A stretch of DNA of 64,000 nucleotides from the NCBI RefSeq assembly GCF_016907655.1, contig NZ_JAFBCL010000001.1, positions 5,242,001 to 5,306,000 on the forward strand, in the 5' to 3' direction. Positions 16,099 through 24,223 of the stretch are shown here, in pieces (positions within the stretch are counted from its first letter, which is position 1; each line of letters starts with the position of its first letter). The notes below the pieces were generated by a model. That model searched no databases and was not told the DNA's origin. It saw only the letters and a program-made list of their open reading frames with translations. Source of the stretch: Saccharothrix algeriensis (GTDB lineage: Bacteria; Actinomycetota; Actinomycetes; Mycobacteriales; Pseudonocardiaceae). A program made the translations under genes and the position numbers.

Positions 16099-16116
16099 AG
16101 ACACCGGTATGTGCAC

Positions 16117-16170
16117 GAGGTGCACTGCCGCTGTGTGCAAAGCGCAAGAGGTGCACTGCTGCTGTGTGCA
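16117..16170. repeat. 23-bp direct repeat, period 31
   Basis: gaggtgcactgcygctgtgtgca occurs at 16117-16139 and 16148-16170 with one mismatch. The region is less GC-rich than usual and lies between the double-hairpin element and the next gene. Confidence 0.85.
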
Positions 16171-16199
16171 GCGTGCAGGGGTGCGCTGGTAGCGCTGTG

Positions 16200-16245
16200 C
16201 TCGGCCTCGGCCTCGGCCTCGGCCTGGGTTCGGGTTCGGGTTCGG
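16200..16245. repeat. Microsatellite-like (ctcggc)4 and (gggttc)3
   Basis: Four tandem ctcggc units followed by three gggttc units. Non-coding slippage-prone tract; no function evident. Confidence 0.85.
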
Positions 16246-16427
16246 TGGTGGGGGAGTACGGGGCTGCCGGCGTGGGAACCCCTCGGCGGGCAGGCGGGTG
16301 GGTGTCGGCGGCGTCGAGGTGGTCCGGACGAGGAGGGCGTGGTCGTGGCCGGTGTCGCCACCCGGTGCCGGCCCCAACCCATTCGGAAGGTGAATCGCGT
16401 GCCCAGAGCGCCCCGTCGCACTACGCC

Positions 16428-16433
16428 TACCCT
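16428..16433 (+). promoter_or_regulatory. -10-like TACCCT for a leaderless gene
   Basis: TACCCT is followed after 7 nt by the GTG at 16441, the spacing expected when the transcript starts at the initiation codon. No ribosome site is present, which decides this start. Confidence 0.5.
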
Positions 16434-16440
16434 GTCCGCT

Positions 16441-16791
16441 GTGTACGAGTCGATGACGGTTCAGGTCCGAGCGGGCTTGGGGGAGTGGCGGCTGGTGGAG
16501 GCCGTCCAGGAGCTGTCCGACCGGCACGGGGTGCTGCGCGACGCGGTCGCCGACGTCCGCCGCGTGGCCAAGCCCGACCTGCCCCGCGCGAGCGCCGAGG
16601 TGATCGCCGCCGCGCCCCGCCGCGCCGCCGCCTTCCAGGCCGTCTGGCTGGACGCCGAGGACGAGGGGCGGCTGGTCCTGCTGGCCCGTGACGAGGTGCT
16701 GGCCGAACTGCCGTGGCACGTCCTGCTGCCCGAACTCGTCGCCGCCTGGAAGGCGCACGCCCCTGTCCGGATCCCGGTCCAGACCCGCTGA
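16441..16791 (+). CDS. Hypothetical protein, small
   Basis: A 116-residue soluble protein (TVQVRAGLGEWRLVEAVQEL...). The upstream frame is open but has no coding signature; GTG 16441 follows TACCCT by 7 nt, and ATG 16453 is the alternative. Predicted mostly helical with a strand pair AVWLDAEDEGRLVLLARDEV. No family recognised. It converges on the GCS2 operon, the 95-bp gap holding repeats of cgggccggggaccgc. Confidence 0.65.
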   Translation: MYESMTVQVRAGLGEWRLVEAVQELSDRHGVLRDAVADVRRVAKPDLPRASAEVIAAAPRRAAAFQAVWLDAEDEGRLVLLARDEVLAELPWHVLLPELVAAWKAHAPVRIPVQTR

Positions 16792-16885
16792 CCCGACCGC
16801 CCGACCGGGCCGGGGACCGCAACCGGGCCGGGGACCAGGCCGAGGGCCGCAATCGCGACCGGGGCCGGGCCGGAGCCGCGACCGC

Positions 16886-18364
16886 TCAGCCCACCGGCCA
16901 GGTGTGCACGGGTTCGTTGCTGTGCATGAGGTCCCGGTAGGTCCGCAGCATCCGGCGCAACGCCTCGGGCCGGTCCAGCGACGAGTGGTCGTAGTGGCGG
17001 TGGAAGGTGCGGGCCTGCCACGTCGCCCCGTTCACCCCGGACAGGCACCGCTGCTCGACCACGCCGAGCAGCCGGTCCCGCTCCTCCGCCGCCACGCCGA
17101 GCTTCACCAGCCCCTCGTGCGCCAGCGGGAGCAGGCGGCGCAGGACCAGTTCCGCCGCCGGCACCGTGCCCAGCCCCGGCCAGTACACCTGCGCGTCGAT
17201 GCCGTGCCGCGCGCCGGCGGTGAAGTTGTCCTCGGCCGCGCTGAACGACATCTGCGACCACAGCGGGCGCTCCTCCTCGGCCAGCATCCGCACCAGCCCG
17301 TAGTAGAAGGCCCCGTTGGCCAGCGTGTCCACGACCGTCGGCCCGGCCGGCAGGACGCGGTTCTCCACCCTCAGGTGCGGCCGGTCCCGCACCACGTCGT
17401 ACACCGGCCGGTTCCACCGGTAGATGGTGCCGTTGTGCAGGCGCAGCTCCGCCAGCGACGGCGTGTCGCCGCGCTCGAGCACCCGCTCCGGGTCCTCCTC
17501 GTCGCAGATGGGCAGCAGCGCCGGGAAGTACCGGACGTTCTCCTCGAACAGGTCGAAGATCGACGTGATCCACCGCTCGCCGAACCACACCCGCGGCCGG
17601 ACGCCCTGCTCCTTCAGCTCGTCGCTGCGGGTGTCGGTCGCCTGCTGGAACAGCGCGATCCGCGTCTCCCGCCACAGCTCCTTGCCCAGCAGGAACGGCG
17701 AGTTCGCCCCCACCGCCACCTGCACGCCCGCGATCGCCTGCGCCGCGTTCCAGTAGCCCGCGAACGAGTCGGGCGACACCTGGAGGTGGAACTGCGCAGA
17801 GGTGCACGCCGCCTCGGGCACGATCGAGTCGGCCGTCATCCGGAGCTTCTCCACCCCGCCGATGGCGATCTGCAGGTCCTCACCGCGCGCGGCGAGCACC
17901 TGCTCGTTGAGCAGCGCGTAGCGCGGGTTGCCCGACAGCGCGTCCGGCGCCATGTGCCTGGCCTGCAGCGTCGGCAGGATGCCGACCATCACCATGTGCG
18001 AGCCGACCTCGCGCGCCTTGCGGTCGGCCTCGTTGAGCGACTCCCGCACCACCGACTCGAACCCGCCGATCCCGCCCGAGTCCAGCGGCCGGGGCGCGAC
18101 GTTGATCTCCAGGTTCCACTGGCCCAGCTCGGTGACGAAGTCGGGGTCGGCGATCGCCTCCAGCGCCTCCGCGTTGCGCATGGCCGGGTCGCCCGCGTCG
18201 TCCACGAGGTTCATCTCGATCTCCAGCCCGGTCATGGGCCGCTCGAACTCGAACCGGGACTCCCGCAGCATCCGGGCGAACACGTCCAGGCAGCTGCGCA
18301 CCTTCGTGCGGTACCGCGTGCGGTCGTCGCGGGTGAACTCGTGCCTTGCCACCTCGTCGCCCAT
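16886..18364 (-). CDS. Glutamate-cysteine ligase family 2 (GCS2) protein
   Basis: A 492-residue ATP-dependent ligase-like protein. Signature stretches: TGLEIEMNLVDDAGDP, QWNLEINVAPRPL, QFHLQVSPDSFAGYWN, GANSPFLLGKELWRETR and LHNGTIYRWNRPVYD. In actinobacteria GCS2 proteins include EgtA (gamma-glutamylcysteine for ergothioneine) and paralogues of unknown acyl acceptor; the gene is not next to egtBCD here, so the substrate is open. It is the last gene of the phosphoesterase-PPTase-GCS2 operon, starting 9 bp after the PPTase stop. Confidence 0.85.
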   Translation of the reverse strand: MGDEVARHEFTRDDRTRYRTKVRSCLDVFARMLRESRFEFERPMTGLEIEMNLVDDAGDPAMRNAEALEAIADPDFVTELGQWNLEINVAPRPLDSGGIGGFESVVRESLNEADRKAREVGSHMVMVGILPTLQARHMAPDALSGNPRYALLNEQVLAARGEDLQIAIGGVEKLRMTADSIVPEAACTSAQFHLQVSPDSFAGYWNAAQAIAGVQVAVGANSPFLLGKELWRETRIALFQQATDTRSDELKEQGVRPRVWFGERWITSIFDLFEENVRYFPALLPICDEEDPERVLERGDTPSLAELRLHNGTIYRWNRPVYDVVRDRPHLRVENRVLPAGPTVVDTLANGAFYYGLVRMLAEEERPLWSQMSFSAAEDNFTAGARHGIDAQVYWPGLGTVPAAELVLRRLLPLAHEGLVKLGVAAEERDRLLGVVEQRCLSGVNGATWQARTFHRHYDHSSLDRPEALRRMLRTYRDLMHSNEPVHTWPVG

Positions 18365-18373
18365 GATCGCCTC

Positions 18374-19036
18374 CTAGGTCGTCAAGGCAGGTACCGCGAT
18401 CGCGGTCACCACAAACCCCTCCCGGACCAGCCAGCGACCGGTGAAGCCCGTCAGCGGCGCGCCGTCCACGACCGGCGGCTCGACCAGGATGCGCGCGCTG
18501 AAGGTGCCGTCGTCGGGGTTGATGGTCAGCTCGGCCTCCTCGAAGCCCAGCCACAGCCGCGTCAGCGGGAACCACGCCTTGTAGACCGTCTCCTTCGCGC
18601 TGAACAGCAACCGGTCCCACGCGACCTTGTTCCCCGCCGCGCCCAGCCGCGAAACCATCGCCAGCTCCGGCGGCAGCGCGATCGCGCCCAGCACGCCCGG
18701 CGGCGTCGGCTCGTTGGGCTCGGCGTCGATGCCGATCGTCCGGATCTCGCTGGTCAGGCCCACCGCCGCCGCCCGGTAGCCCGCGCAGTGGGTGATGCTG
18801 CCCACCACGCCCTCCGGCCAGACGGGCGCGCGGCGCTCGCCCGGCAGCAGCGGCGCCGGCGCGACGCCCAGCCGGCCCAGCGCCGTGCGCGCGCAGTGGC
18901 GGCCGGTGGTGAACTCCCGGCGGCGCTTGTCCACGGCGTTCGCGACGAGCCGCTCCTCCTCGGGGAACAGCTCCACCTCGTGGTCGGTGAACGTGTCCTC
19001 GGCCGCGACCGCCGGGGGCAGGATGTCGGTGATCAC
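18374..19036 (-). CDS. 4'-phosphopantetheinyl transferase, Sfp/EntD type
   Basis: A 220-residue enzyme that loads the phosphopantetheine arm from CoA onto carrier proteins of polyketide, peptide or siderophore synthases. Start GTG 19036 overlaps the stop of the phosphoesterase gene (GTGA). Motifs: VGSITHCAGYRAAAVG, the metal-binding IGIDAEPNEP and WDRLLFSAKETVYKAWFPL (KE..K). Size and motif order fit the EntD/NpgA-like bacterial group that often serves many secondary-metabolite clusters in one genome. Confidence 0.92.
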   Translation of the reverse strand: MITDILPPAVAAEDTFTDHEVELFPEEERLVANAVDKRRREFTTGRHCARTALGRLGVAPAPLLPGERRAPVWPEGVVGSITHCAGYRAAAVGLTSEIRTIGIDAEPNEPTPPGVLGAIALPPELAMVSRLGAAGNKVAWDRLLFSAKETVYKAWFPLTRLWLGFEEAELTINPDDGTFSARILVEPPVVDGAPLTGFTGRWLVREGFVVTAIAVPALTT

Positions 19037-19872
19037 CGGGCGTCGTCCTCCCGCAGCACGTCCAGCAGCGGCGCGCGCGTCCAGCCGCGGGGCTGCCACT
19101 CGCGCGGGTAGCCCAGCGACACCTCGTCGAACCGCACGCCGTCCTTGCGGATCGTGCGGGGGATGTGCAGGTGGCCGTACACCGCGACCGCCGCCCGGTA
19201 GCGCAGGTGCCAGTCGGCGGTGCGCTCGGTGCCGCACCACAGCGCGAACTCCGGGTACCGCAGCACGTGCGTGGGCTCGCGCACCAGCGGCCAGTGGTTG
19301 ACCAGCACCGTGCGCAGCCCGGGGTCGACCGCGTCCAGCCGGCGCTCGGACTCCTCGACGCGGACCGCGCACCACGCCTCGCGGCTGGGGTACGGGTCGT
19401 GGTGCAGGAAGTACTCGTCGGTGCACACGATCCCGGCCTCCTGCGCCACGGCCAGCGCGGAGGTCTTGTCGGTCGTCCCGGCGGGCCGGAACGTGTAGTC
19501 GTAGAGGGTGAACAGCGGCGCCACCGCCACCGGGCCGCCCGCGCCCTCGAACACCGCGAACTCGTCCTCCGGGGTGAGCACGCCGATGGCGCGGCACAGC
19601 TCCACCAGCTGCTTGTAGCGCACCTCGCCGCGCGACTGCACCGGGTCGTCCTTCACCGTCCACAGCTCGTGGTTGCCCGGCGACCACACCACCCGGCGGA
19701 AGCGCTTGCGCAGGGTCGTCAGCGCCCACTCGACGTCGGCGAACTTCTCGGCCACGTCACCGGCCACGATCAGCCAGTCGTCGGGTGAGTGCGGCTCGAT
19801 GGCCGAGACGAAGTCGCGGTTCTGCCGGTAGGTCACGTGCAGGTCGCTGGTGGCGAGCAGGCGCGGTGTCAC
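19033..19872 (-). CDS. Calcineurin-like metallophosphoesterase
   Basis: A 279-residue protein with all dinuclear-metal motifs: TSDLHVTY (D-x-H), LIVAGDVAE (GD), VWSPGNHEL (GNHE), VNHWPL (H) and VYGHLHIP (GHxH). GTG 19872 gives MTPRLLATSDLH. First gene of the operon with the PPTase, overlapping it by GTGA. This neighbour pair is common in actinomycetes; whether the esterase acts on a CoA- or carrier-related phosphoester is not known. Confidence 0.9.
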   Translation of the reverse strand: MTPRLLATSDLHVTYRQNRDFVSAIEPHSPDDWLIVAGDVAEKFADVEWALTTLRKRFRRVVWSPGNHELWTVKDDPVQSRGEVRYKQLVELCRAIGVLTPEDEFAVFEGAGGPVAVAPLFTLYDYTFRPAGTTDKTSALAVAQEAGIVCTDEYFLHHDPYPSREAWCAVRVEESERRLDAVDPGLRTVLVNHWPLVREPTHVLRYPEFALWCGTERTADWHLRYRAAVAVYGHLHIPRTIRKDGVRFDEVSLGYPREWQPRGWTRAPLLDVLREDDAR

Positions 19873-20078
19873 GGGTCGAGGGTATCCGGCTCCGCGGGCC
19901 GCCAGAGGCCCTTCCCGAACCGACCGCTCGCCCGTTCGTCGCGCGTGGGGAGCCGTTGAGCGGCATGCTGGGGTCCGTGTGACGCTGACTAACCCCGCTC
20001 GGCCGGTACGTGCTTACCCGTGAGCGGCCGGCTTCCTAGCGTGATGGGCATCACGGCAGTCCTGTGGCGGAGGACCTG

Positions 20079-20651
20079 ATGACCGACTACGCACGACCCG
20101 CGCAGCCGTTCGGCCGCACGGTGGGCGCCGAGATCGCCCGGCAGGCCCAGCAGCACGCCCACCCGGCCGTCGCGCCCCGGCGCGACGACGCGGCGCTGGC
20201 GACCCTGCTGCGCGCCCGCCAGCGCGGCGACGCCCAGCGCCAGGAGCCGTGGGTGCGCCGCGCGCCGGCCGTGCCGCCGAAGCCGCCGCACGCCGACGTG
20301 ATCGAGCAGCTGGCCGCCCGCCTGGTGCCGCCGTCGCTGTGGGCGATGGTCGAGCCGCTGATCCCGCCGGCGAAGGTCCGCCGGCAGGGCGGCGGGCGCG
20401 GGCGGGTGTCCGACCGCGCCGTCTTCACGGCCATCGTGTTCGTCCTGACCAGCGGCTGCGCCTGGCGGCACCTGCCGGCGACGTTCGGCGTGACCGTGCC
20501 CACCGTGCACCGCCGGTTCCAGGAGTGGACCGAGACGGGGCTGTGGCTGCGCCTGCGCCGGGTGGCGCTGGAGACCTCGTCGGCGGACGCGGAGTGGCTG
20601 CGCCTGGTGCTGGAGGCGGCCGAGCGGCGCGGCAACCGGGCGGCCGGCTGA
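20079..20651 (+). CDS. Orphan IS5-type (DUF4096) transposase N-terminal domain protein
   Basis: Start ATG 20079 follows GGCGGAGG by 5-6 nt. Of 190 residues, about 80-170 match the N-terminal domain of IS5/IS402 transposases: LWAMVEPLIPP, GRGRVSDRAVFTAIVFVLTSGCAWRHLP and PTVHRRFQEWTETGLW. The first ~80 residues are a hydrophilic addition not seen in transposases (MTDYARPAQPFGRTVGAEI). No DDE catalytic domain follows in any frame, and no terminal inverted repeats were seen. This looks like a captured DNA-binding domain rather than a broken IS, because it has its own ribosome site, start and stop. Role probably DNA binding; target unknown. Confidence 0.75.
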   Translation: MTDYARPAQPFGRTVGAEIARQAQQHAHPAVAPRRDDAALATLLRARQRGDAQRQEPWVRRAPAVPPKPPHADVIEQLAARLVPPSLWAMVEPLIPPAKVRRQGGGRGRVSDRAVFTAIVFVLTSGCAWRHLPATFGVTVPTVHRRFQEWTETGLWLRLRRVALETSSADAEWLRLVLEAAERRGNRAAG

Positions 20652-20961
20652 CCCTGGTGGGGGCGGTCGAGCCGGCGGCGCCGCACGGTCTCCGCCGATT
20701 CACCCGTCGGTGCAGCTGAATCCCTCGTCCGGGGAGGCGGTGGGATGCGCTAATGAGCTGGTCGTCCCCTCACCGCCGGAGGCGCCAGTGCCCGTGACAC
20801 CGACGATCCCCGACACCCCGCGCCCGCCGCCCGGAGGCCGGCCGGGCCGCGGCACGGAGTGGTTCTGACCGCTCGCGCACCCCGGGTCGGCGCCCGCCGG
20901 GTCGCGCGCGCCGCCCGGCGGGGCTTCGGGTTCGCGCACCGCCGGCGGCCCCGGGCCGCCG
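20652..20961. other. Intergenic region between convergent genes, nothing recognised
   Basis: About 310 bases between the DUF4096 gene and the 3' end of the histidine kinase gene. Only weak GC-rich inverted repeats are seen and no remnant of a transposase catalytic domain. Confidence 0.5.
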
Positions 20962-22134
20962 CTACGCGTGCACCCCCGCCTGGTACTTCGGCACGCGCAC
21001 GCTGACCTTCGTGCCCAGCCCCCGCTCGGTCTCCACGACCAGGCCGTAGTCGTCGCCGTAGCAGCGCCGCAGGCGCTCGTCGATGTTGCCCAGCCCGATC
21101 CCGGCGGTTTCCCCGACCTGGCCGGCCAGGGTGCGGCGCAGCGCCTCGGGGTCCATGCCGATCCCGTCGTCCTCGACGGTGATGTGCGCCTCCTCGCCCG
21201 CGTCCGCGGCCAGGATCGAGATGTGGCCCGGCCCGACCTTGCCCTCCATGCCGTGCCGCACGGCGTTCTCCACCAGCGGTTGCAGGCACAGGAACGGCAC
21301 GGTCACCGGCAGCACCTCGGGCGCGATCTGGAGCGTCACCTTCAGCCGCTCGCCGAACCGCGCCCGCTCCAGCGCCAGGTACTGGTCGATCGACCGCAGC
21401 TCCTCGGCCAGCGTCGTGAAGTCGCCCGCCCGCCGGAACGAGTAGCGGGTGAAGTCGGCGAAGTCCAGCAGCAGCGTCCGCGCCCGCTCGGGGTTGGTCC
21501 GCACGTAGGAGGCGATGGCCGACAGCGAGTTGTAGATGAAGTGCGGCGAGATCTGCGCCCGCAGCGCCCGCACCTCGGCCTCCACCAGCCGCGTGCGCGA
21601 GCGGTCCAGCTCGGCCAGTTCGAGCTGGCCCGACGCCCACCGCGCGACCTCGTTGGTGGCCCGTACCAGCCCGGCCGAGGGCTCCCGGCTGTACGCGGCG
21701 AGCACGCCGACCACCCGCCCCTCCACGGCCAGCGGCGCGAGGACCGCGGTGTGCACCGGGCAGTCCGGCTCGTCGCAAGAGATGTCGAACGCCCGCGTGC
21801 GGCCCGTGCCGAACACGTCGCGGGCCAGGCGCATCGCGTCGGCGGCGTGGTGCTCGCCGACGCCCTCCCACGCCACGACCTCGCTCTCGTCGGTCAGCGC
21901 CAGCGCGGGCGTGCCCAGCAGCGTCCGCAGGTGCCTGGCCGACTTCCGGGCCGCCTCCGGCGCCAGCCCGGCGCGCAGCGGCGGCGCGGCCGACCACGCG
22001 GTGTGCAGCGTCTCGAACGTGATCCGCTGCTCCTGGGTCAGGAAGTCGTCGCGGGCGCGGGAGGTCCGCCACAGCGTGATCACCACCGCCAGGCCCGCCA
22101 GCAGGATCGCGCCCGCCGTCCACACCCCGGTCAC
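20962..22134 (-). CDS. LytS/YehU-type sensor histidine kinase with GAF domain
   Basis: A 390-residue kinase starting at GTG 22134, whose GTGA overlaps the stop of the symporter gene. One N-terminal membrane segment (AGAILLAGLAVVITLW), a GAF-like sensor (~60-170) with a CDEPDC pair (C120, C125) that could bind metal or sense redox, then the His_kinase domain with SPHFIYNSLSAIASY (phospho-acceptor H198) and an HATPase domain (LVENAVRHGM, EDDGIGM, GIGLGNI). Members of this family phosphorylate LytTR regulators, and one is encoded at the head of this operon. Sensing of a carboxylic acid imported by the symporter is a likely role by analogy with pyruvate-responsive YehU/BtsS systems. Confidence 0.92.
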   Translation of the reverse strand: MTGVWTAGAILLAGLAVVITLWRTSRARDDFLTQEQRITFETLHTAWSAAPPLRAGLAPEAARKSARHLRTLLGTPALALTDESEVVAWEGVGEHHAADAMRLARDVFGTGRTRAFDISCDEPDCPVHTAVLAPLAVEGRVVGVLAAYSREPSAGLVRATNEVARWASGQLELAELDRSRTRLVEAEVRALRAQISPHFIYNSLSAIASYVRTNPERARTLLLDFADFTRYSFRRAGDFTTLAEELRSIDQYLALERARFGERLKVTLQIAPEVLPVTVPFLCLQPLVENAVRHGMEGKVGPGHISILAADAGEEAHITVEDDGIGMDPEALRRTLAGQVGETAGIGLGNIDERLRRCYGDDYGLVVETERGLGTKVSVRVPKYQAGVHA

Positions 22135-23840
22135 AGCCGGTCCTGGCTGCGCAGACCCAGGTTCTCCGGCGCGTGCAGCCGCACCATGACGTGGTTCACC
22201 CCCGGTGGCACCCTGCGCGGTGTCAGCAGCGACACCGCGTACATCACGACGAACCCCAGCGGCACCGTCCACGCCGCCGGCCGCGCCAGGAACACGTTCC
22301 CGCCGCCCGCGCCGATCGTGACCAGCCCCGCCACCAGCGCCGGCACGCCACCGGCCAGCATCCCCGCCACCGCGCCGGCGGTCGTGACCCGCGTGCTCCA
22401 GATGCCCAGCACCAGCAGCGGGCACAGCGAGGACGCGGCCACGGCGAACGCCAGCCCCACCATGTCGGCGACCGGCGCCTTGCCCACCAGCCAGGTCATC
22501 CCCAGCGGCACCACCACGGCCAGCACGGTGGCCACCCGGAACCCCCGGACCCCGCGCAACCGCAGCACGTCCCGGCTCAGCACCCCGGCCAGCGACACCA
22601 TCAGGCCGGACGACGTGGACAGGAACGCCGCGAACGCGCCGCCCGCCACCAGGGCGCCGAGCAGCTGCCCGCCCAGCCCCTCCACCACCCGGCCGGGCAG
22701 CACCAGCACCACCGCGTCGGTGTCCCCGGTCATCAGCAGCTCGGGCGTGTAGAGCCGGCCCAGGGCGCCGTAGATGGGCGGCATCAGGTAGAAGACCCCC
22801 AGCAGCCCCAGCACGATCAGCGTCGTGCGCCGCGCCGCGCGCCCGTTCGGGTTGGTGTAGAAGCGGACGATGACGTGCGGCAGCCCCATGGTGCCCAGGA
22901 ACGTCGCGATGATCAGCGAGTACACCGCGTACAGCGGGAAGCTCTCGCCGCCGCGCAGCGGCAGCGCCCAGGTCTCGTTGGTGTTCTGGGGGATCGACGA
23001 CACCCTCGGCACCGCCGCGCCCGCCGGGAACACCAGCCGGGAACCGGCGGCCACGGTGTGGTCGCCGACCGGCAGCTCGGTCGGCCCGTCGACCCGCCGC
23101 CCGTCCACCACCCCGGTCCCCGTGAACACCACCGGCCGGTCCACCTGGACGGAGGTGTCGCCGTCGAAGCCGACCGCCGTCTCCGCGCGGAACACCGGCA
23201 GCTCCGGCCCGGACAGGTCGCGCGCGCCCTGCGCCTGCCACGCCACCACCAGGAACACCACGGGCACGGTGATCGCGGTGAGCTTGAGCCAGTACTGGAA
23301 CGCCTGGACGAACGTGATGCTGCGCATCCCGCCGGAGGCGACGTTCGCCGTCACGACCACCGCCACGACCACCGCGCCGACCCAGTCGGGCGCGCCGGTC
23401 ACGGTGTGCAGCGTCAGCCCGGCGCCCTGCAGCTGCGGCAGCAGGTACAGCCACCCGATGCCCAGCGCGAACACGCTGGCCACCGCGCGCACCACCGGGG
23501 AGCGGAACCGCGCCTCCGCGAAGTCCGGCAGCGTGTACGCGCCGCTGCGCCGCAGCGGGGCCGCCACCAGCGCCAGCAGCACGAGGTAGCCCGCCGTGTA
23601 CCCGACCGGGAACCACAGCATGTCCGGCCCGTGCGCGAAGATCAGCCCGGCGATGCCGACGAACGAGGCCGCCGACAGGTACTCCCCGCCGATGGCGGAG
23701 GCGTTCCACCACGGCGACACCGTCCGCGACGCGACGTAGAAGTCCGACGTCGTCCGCGAGATGCGCAGCCCGTACGCGCCCACCAGCATCGTGCCGAGCG
23801 CGACCGCCACGACCGCGATGACGCCGTAGGTGCTGCTCAC
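22131..23840 (-). CDS. Sodium:solute symporter (SSS), ActP-like
   Basis: A 569-residue transporter with ~13 membrane segments. GTG 23840 overlaps the DUF485 stop (GTGA). Family signatures: SRTTSDFYVASRTVSPWWNA, GEYLSAASFVGIAGLI, YLLPQLQGAGLTL, and GLPHVIVRFYTNPNG. Partner DUF485 as in YjcH-ActP and MctB-MctC suggests uptake of acetate or a similar short monocarboxylate with Na+. An unusual ~90-residue hydrophilic insertion (about DGDTSVQVDRP to PQNTNETW) lies between membrane segments and would be exposed on one face. Confidence 0.9.
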   Translation of the reverse strand: MSSTYGVIAVVAVALGTMLVGAYGLRISRTTSDFYVASRTVSPWWNASAIGGEYLSAASFVGIAGLIFAHGPDMLWFPVGYTAGYLVLLALVAAPLRRSGAYTLPDFAEARFRSPVVRAVASVFALGIGWLYLLPQLQGAGLTLHTVTGAPDWVGAVVVAVVVTANVASGGMRSITFVQAFQYWLKLTAITVPVVFLVVAWQAQGARDLSGPELPVFRAETAVGFDGDTSVQVDRPVVFTGTGVVDGRRVDGPTELPVGDHTVAAGSRLVFPAGAAVPRVSSIPQNTNETWALPLRGGESFPLYAVYSLIIATFLGTMGLPHVIVRFYTNPNGRAARRTTLIVLGLLGVFYLMPPIYGALGRLYTPELLMTGDTDAVVLVLPGRVVEGLGGQLLGALVAGGAFAAFLSTSSGLMVSLAGVLSRDVLRLRGVRGFRVATVLAVVVPLGMTWLVGKAPVADMVGLAFAVAASSLCPLLVLGIWSTRVTTAGAVAGMLAGGVPALVAGLVTIGAGGGNVFLARPAAWTVPLGFVVMYAVSLLTPRRVPPGVNHVMVRLHAPENLGLRSQDRL

Positions 23841-24223
23841 GAGCGCTCCACCAGCTCGGCGAACTCCCGCTCGCCGCGCTCGGCCTGCCGCACGTAGCAC
23901 CAGCCCGCCAGCACGAACAGCGGGAACACCAGCCCGCCCAGCAGCAGCCACGGCAGCGGCAGCCCGAACAGCCGCTGCGCCGCCACCGACGGGGCCAGCG
24001 CGAACACCAGCGGCAGCGCGGCGACGCTGCCGCACACCACCGCGCACAGCAGCAGCCCGAGCCGCCGCTGCGCGCGGATCAGCGACCGCATGTAGACCGC
24101 GCCCAGCTCGCTCTGCTCGTCGATCTCCCGGGACGCGGGGTAGGGCCGCGGCACGCGCGGCGCGCGGGTCCGCGGGCTGGTCACCACCACCCGCTGCCGG
24201 GCGGGCGGGCGCTCCGGGTTCAC
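23837..24223 (-). CDS. DUF485 membrane protein, symporter partner
   Basis: A 128-residue protein with two membrane segments (LGLLLCAVVCGSVAALPLVF and LPWLLLGGLVFPLFVLAGW) after a basic, disordered N-terminus. Starts at GTG 24223 overlapping the LytTR gene stop and ends overlapping the SSS gene start, both GTGA. DUF485 proteins accompany ActP-type symporters; their exact task is unknown. Confidence 0.88.
   Translation of the reverse strand: MNPERPPARQRVVVTSPRTRAPRVPRPYPASREIDEQSELGAVYMRSLIRAQRRLGLLLCAVVCGSVAALPLVFALAPSVAAQRLFGLPLPWLLLGGLVFPLFVLAGWCYVRQAERGEREFAELVERS

Noticed and set aside
20652..20961. Search for the rest of an IS5 transposase
   Set aside because: No DDE-domain residues were found in any frame.
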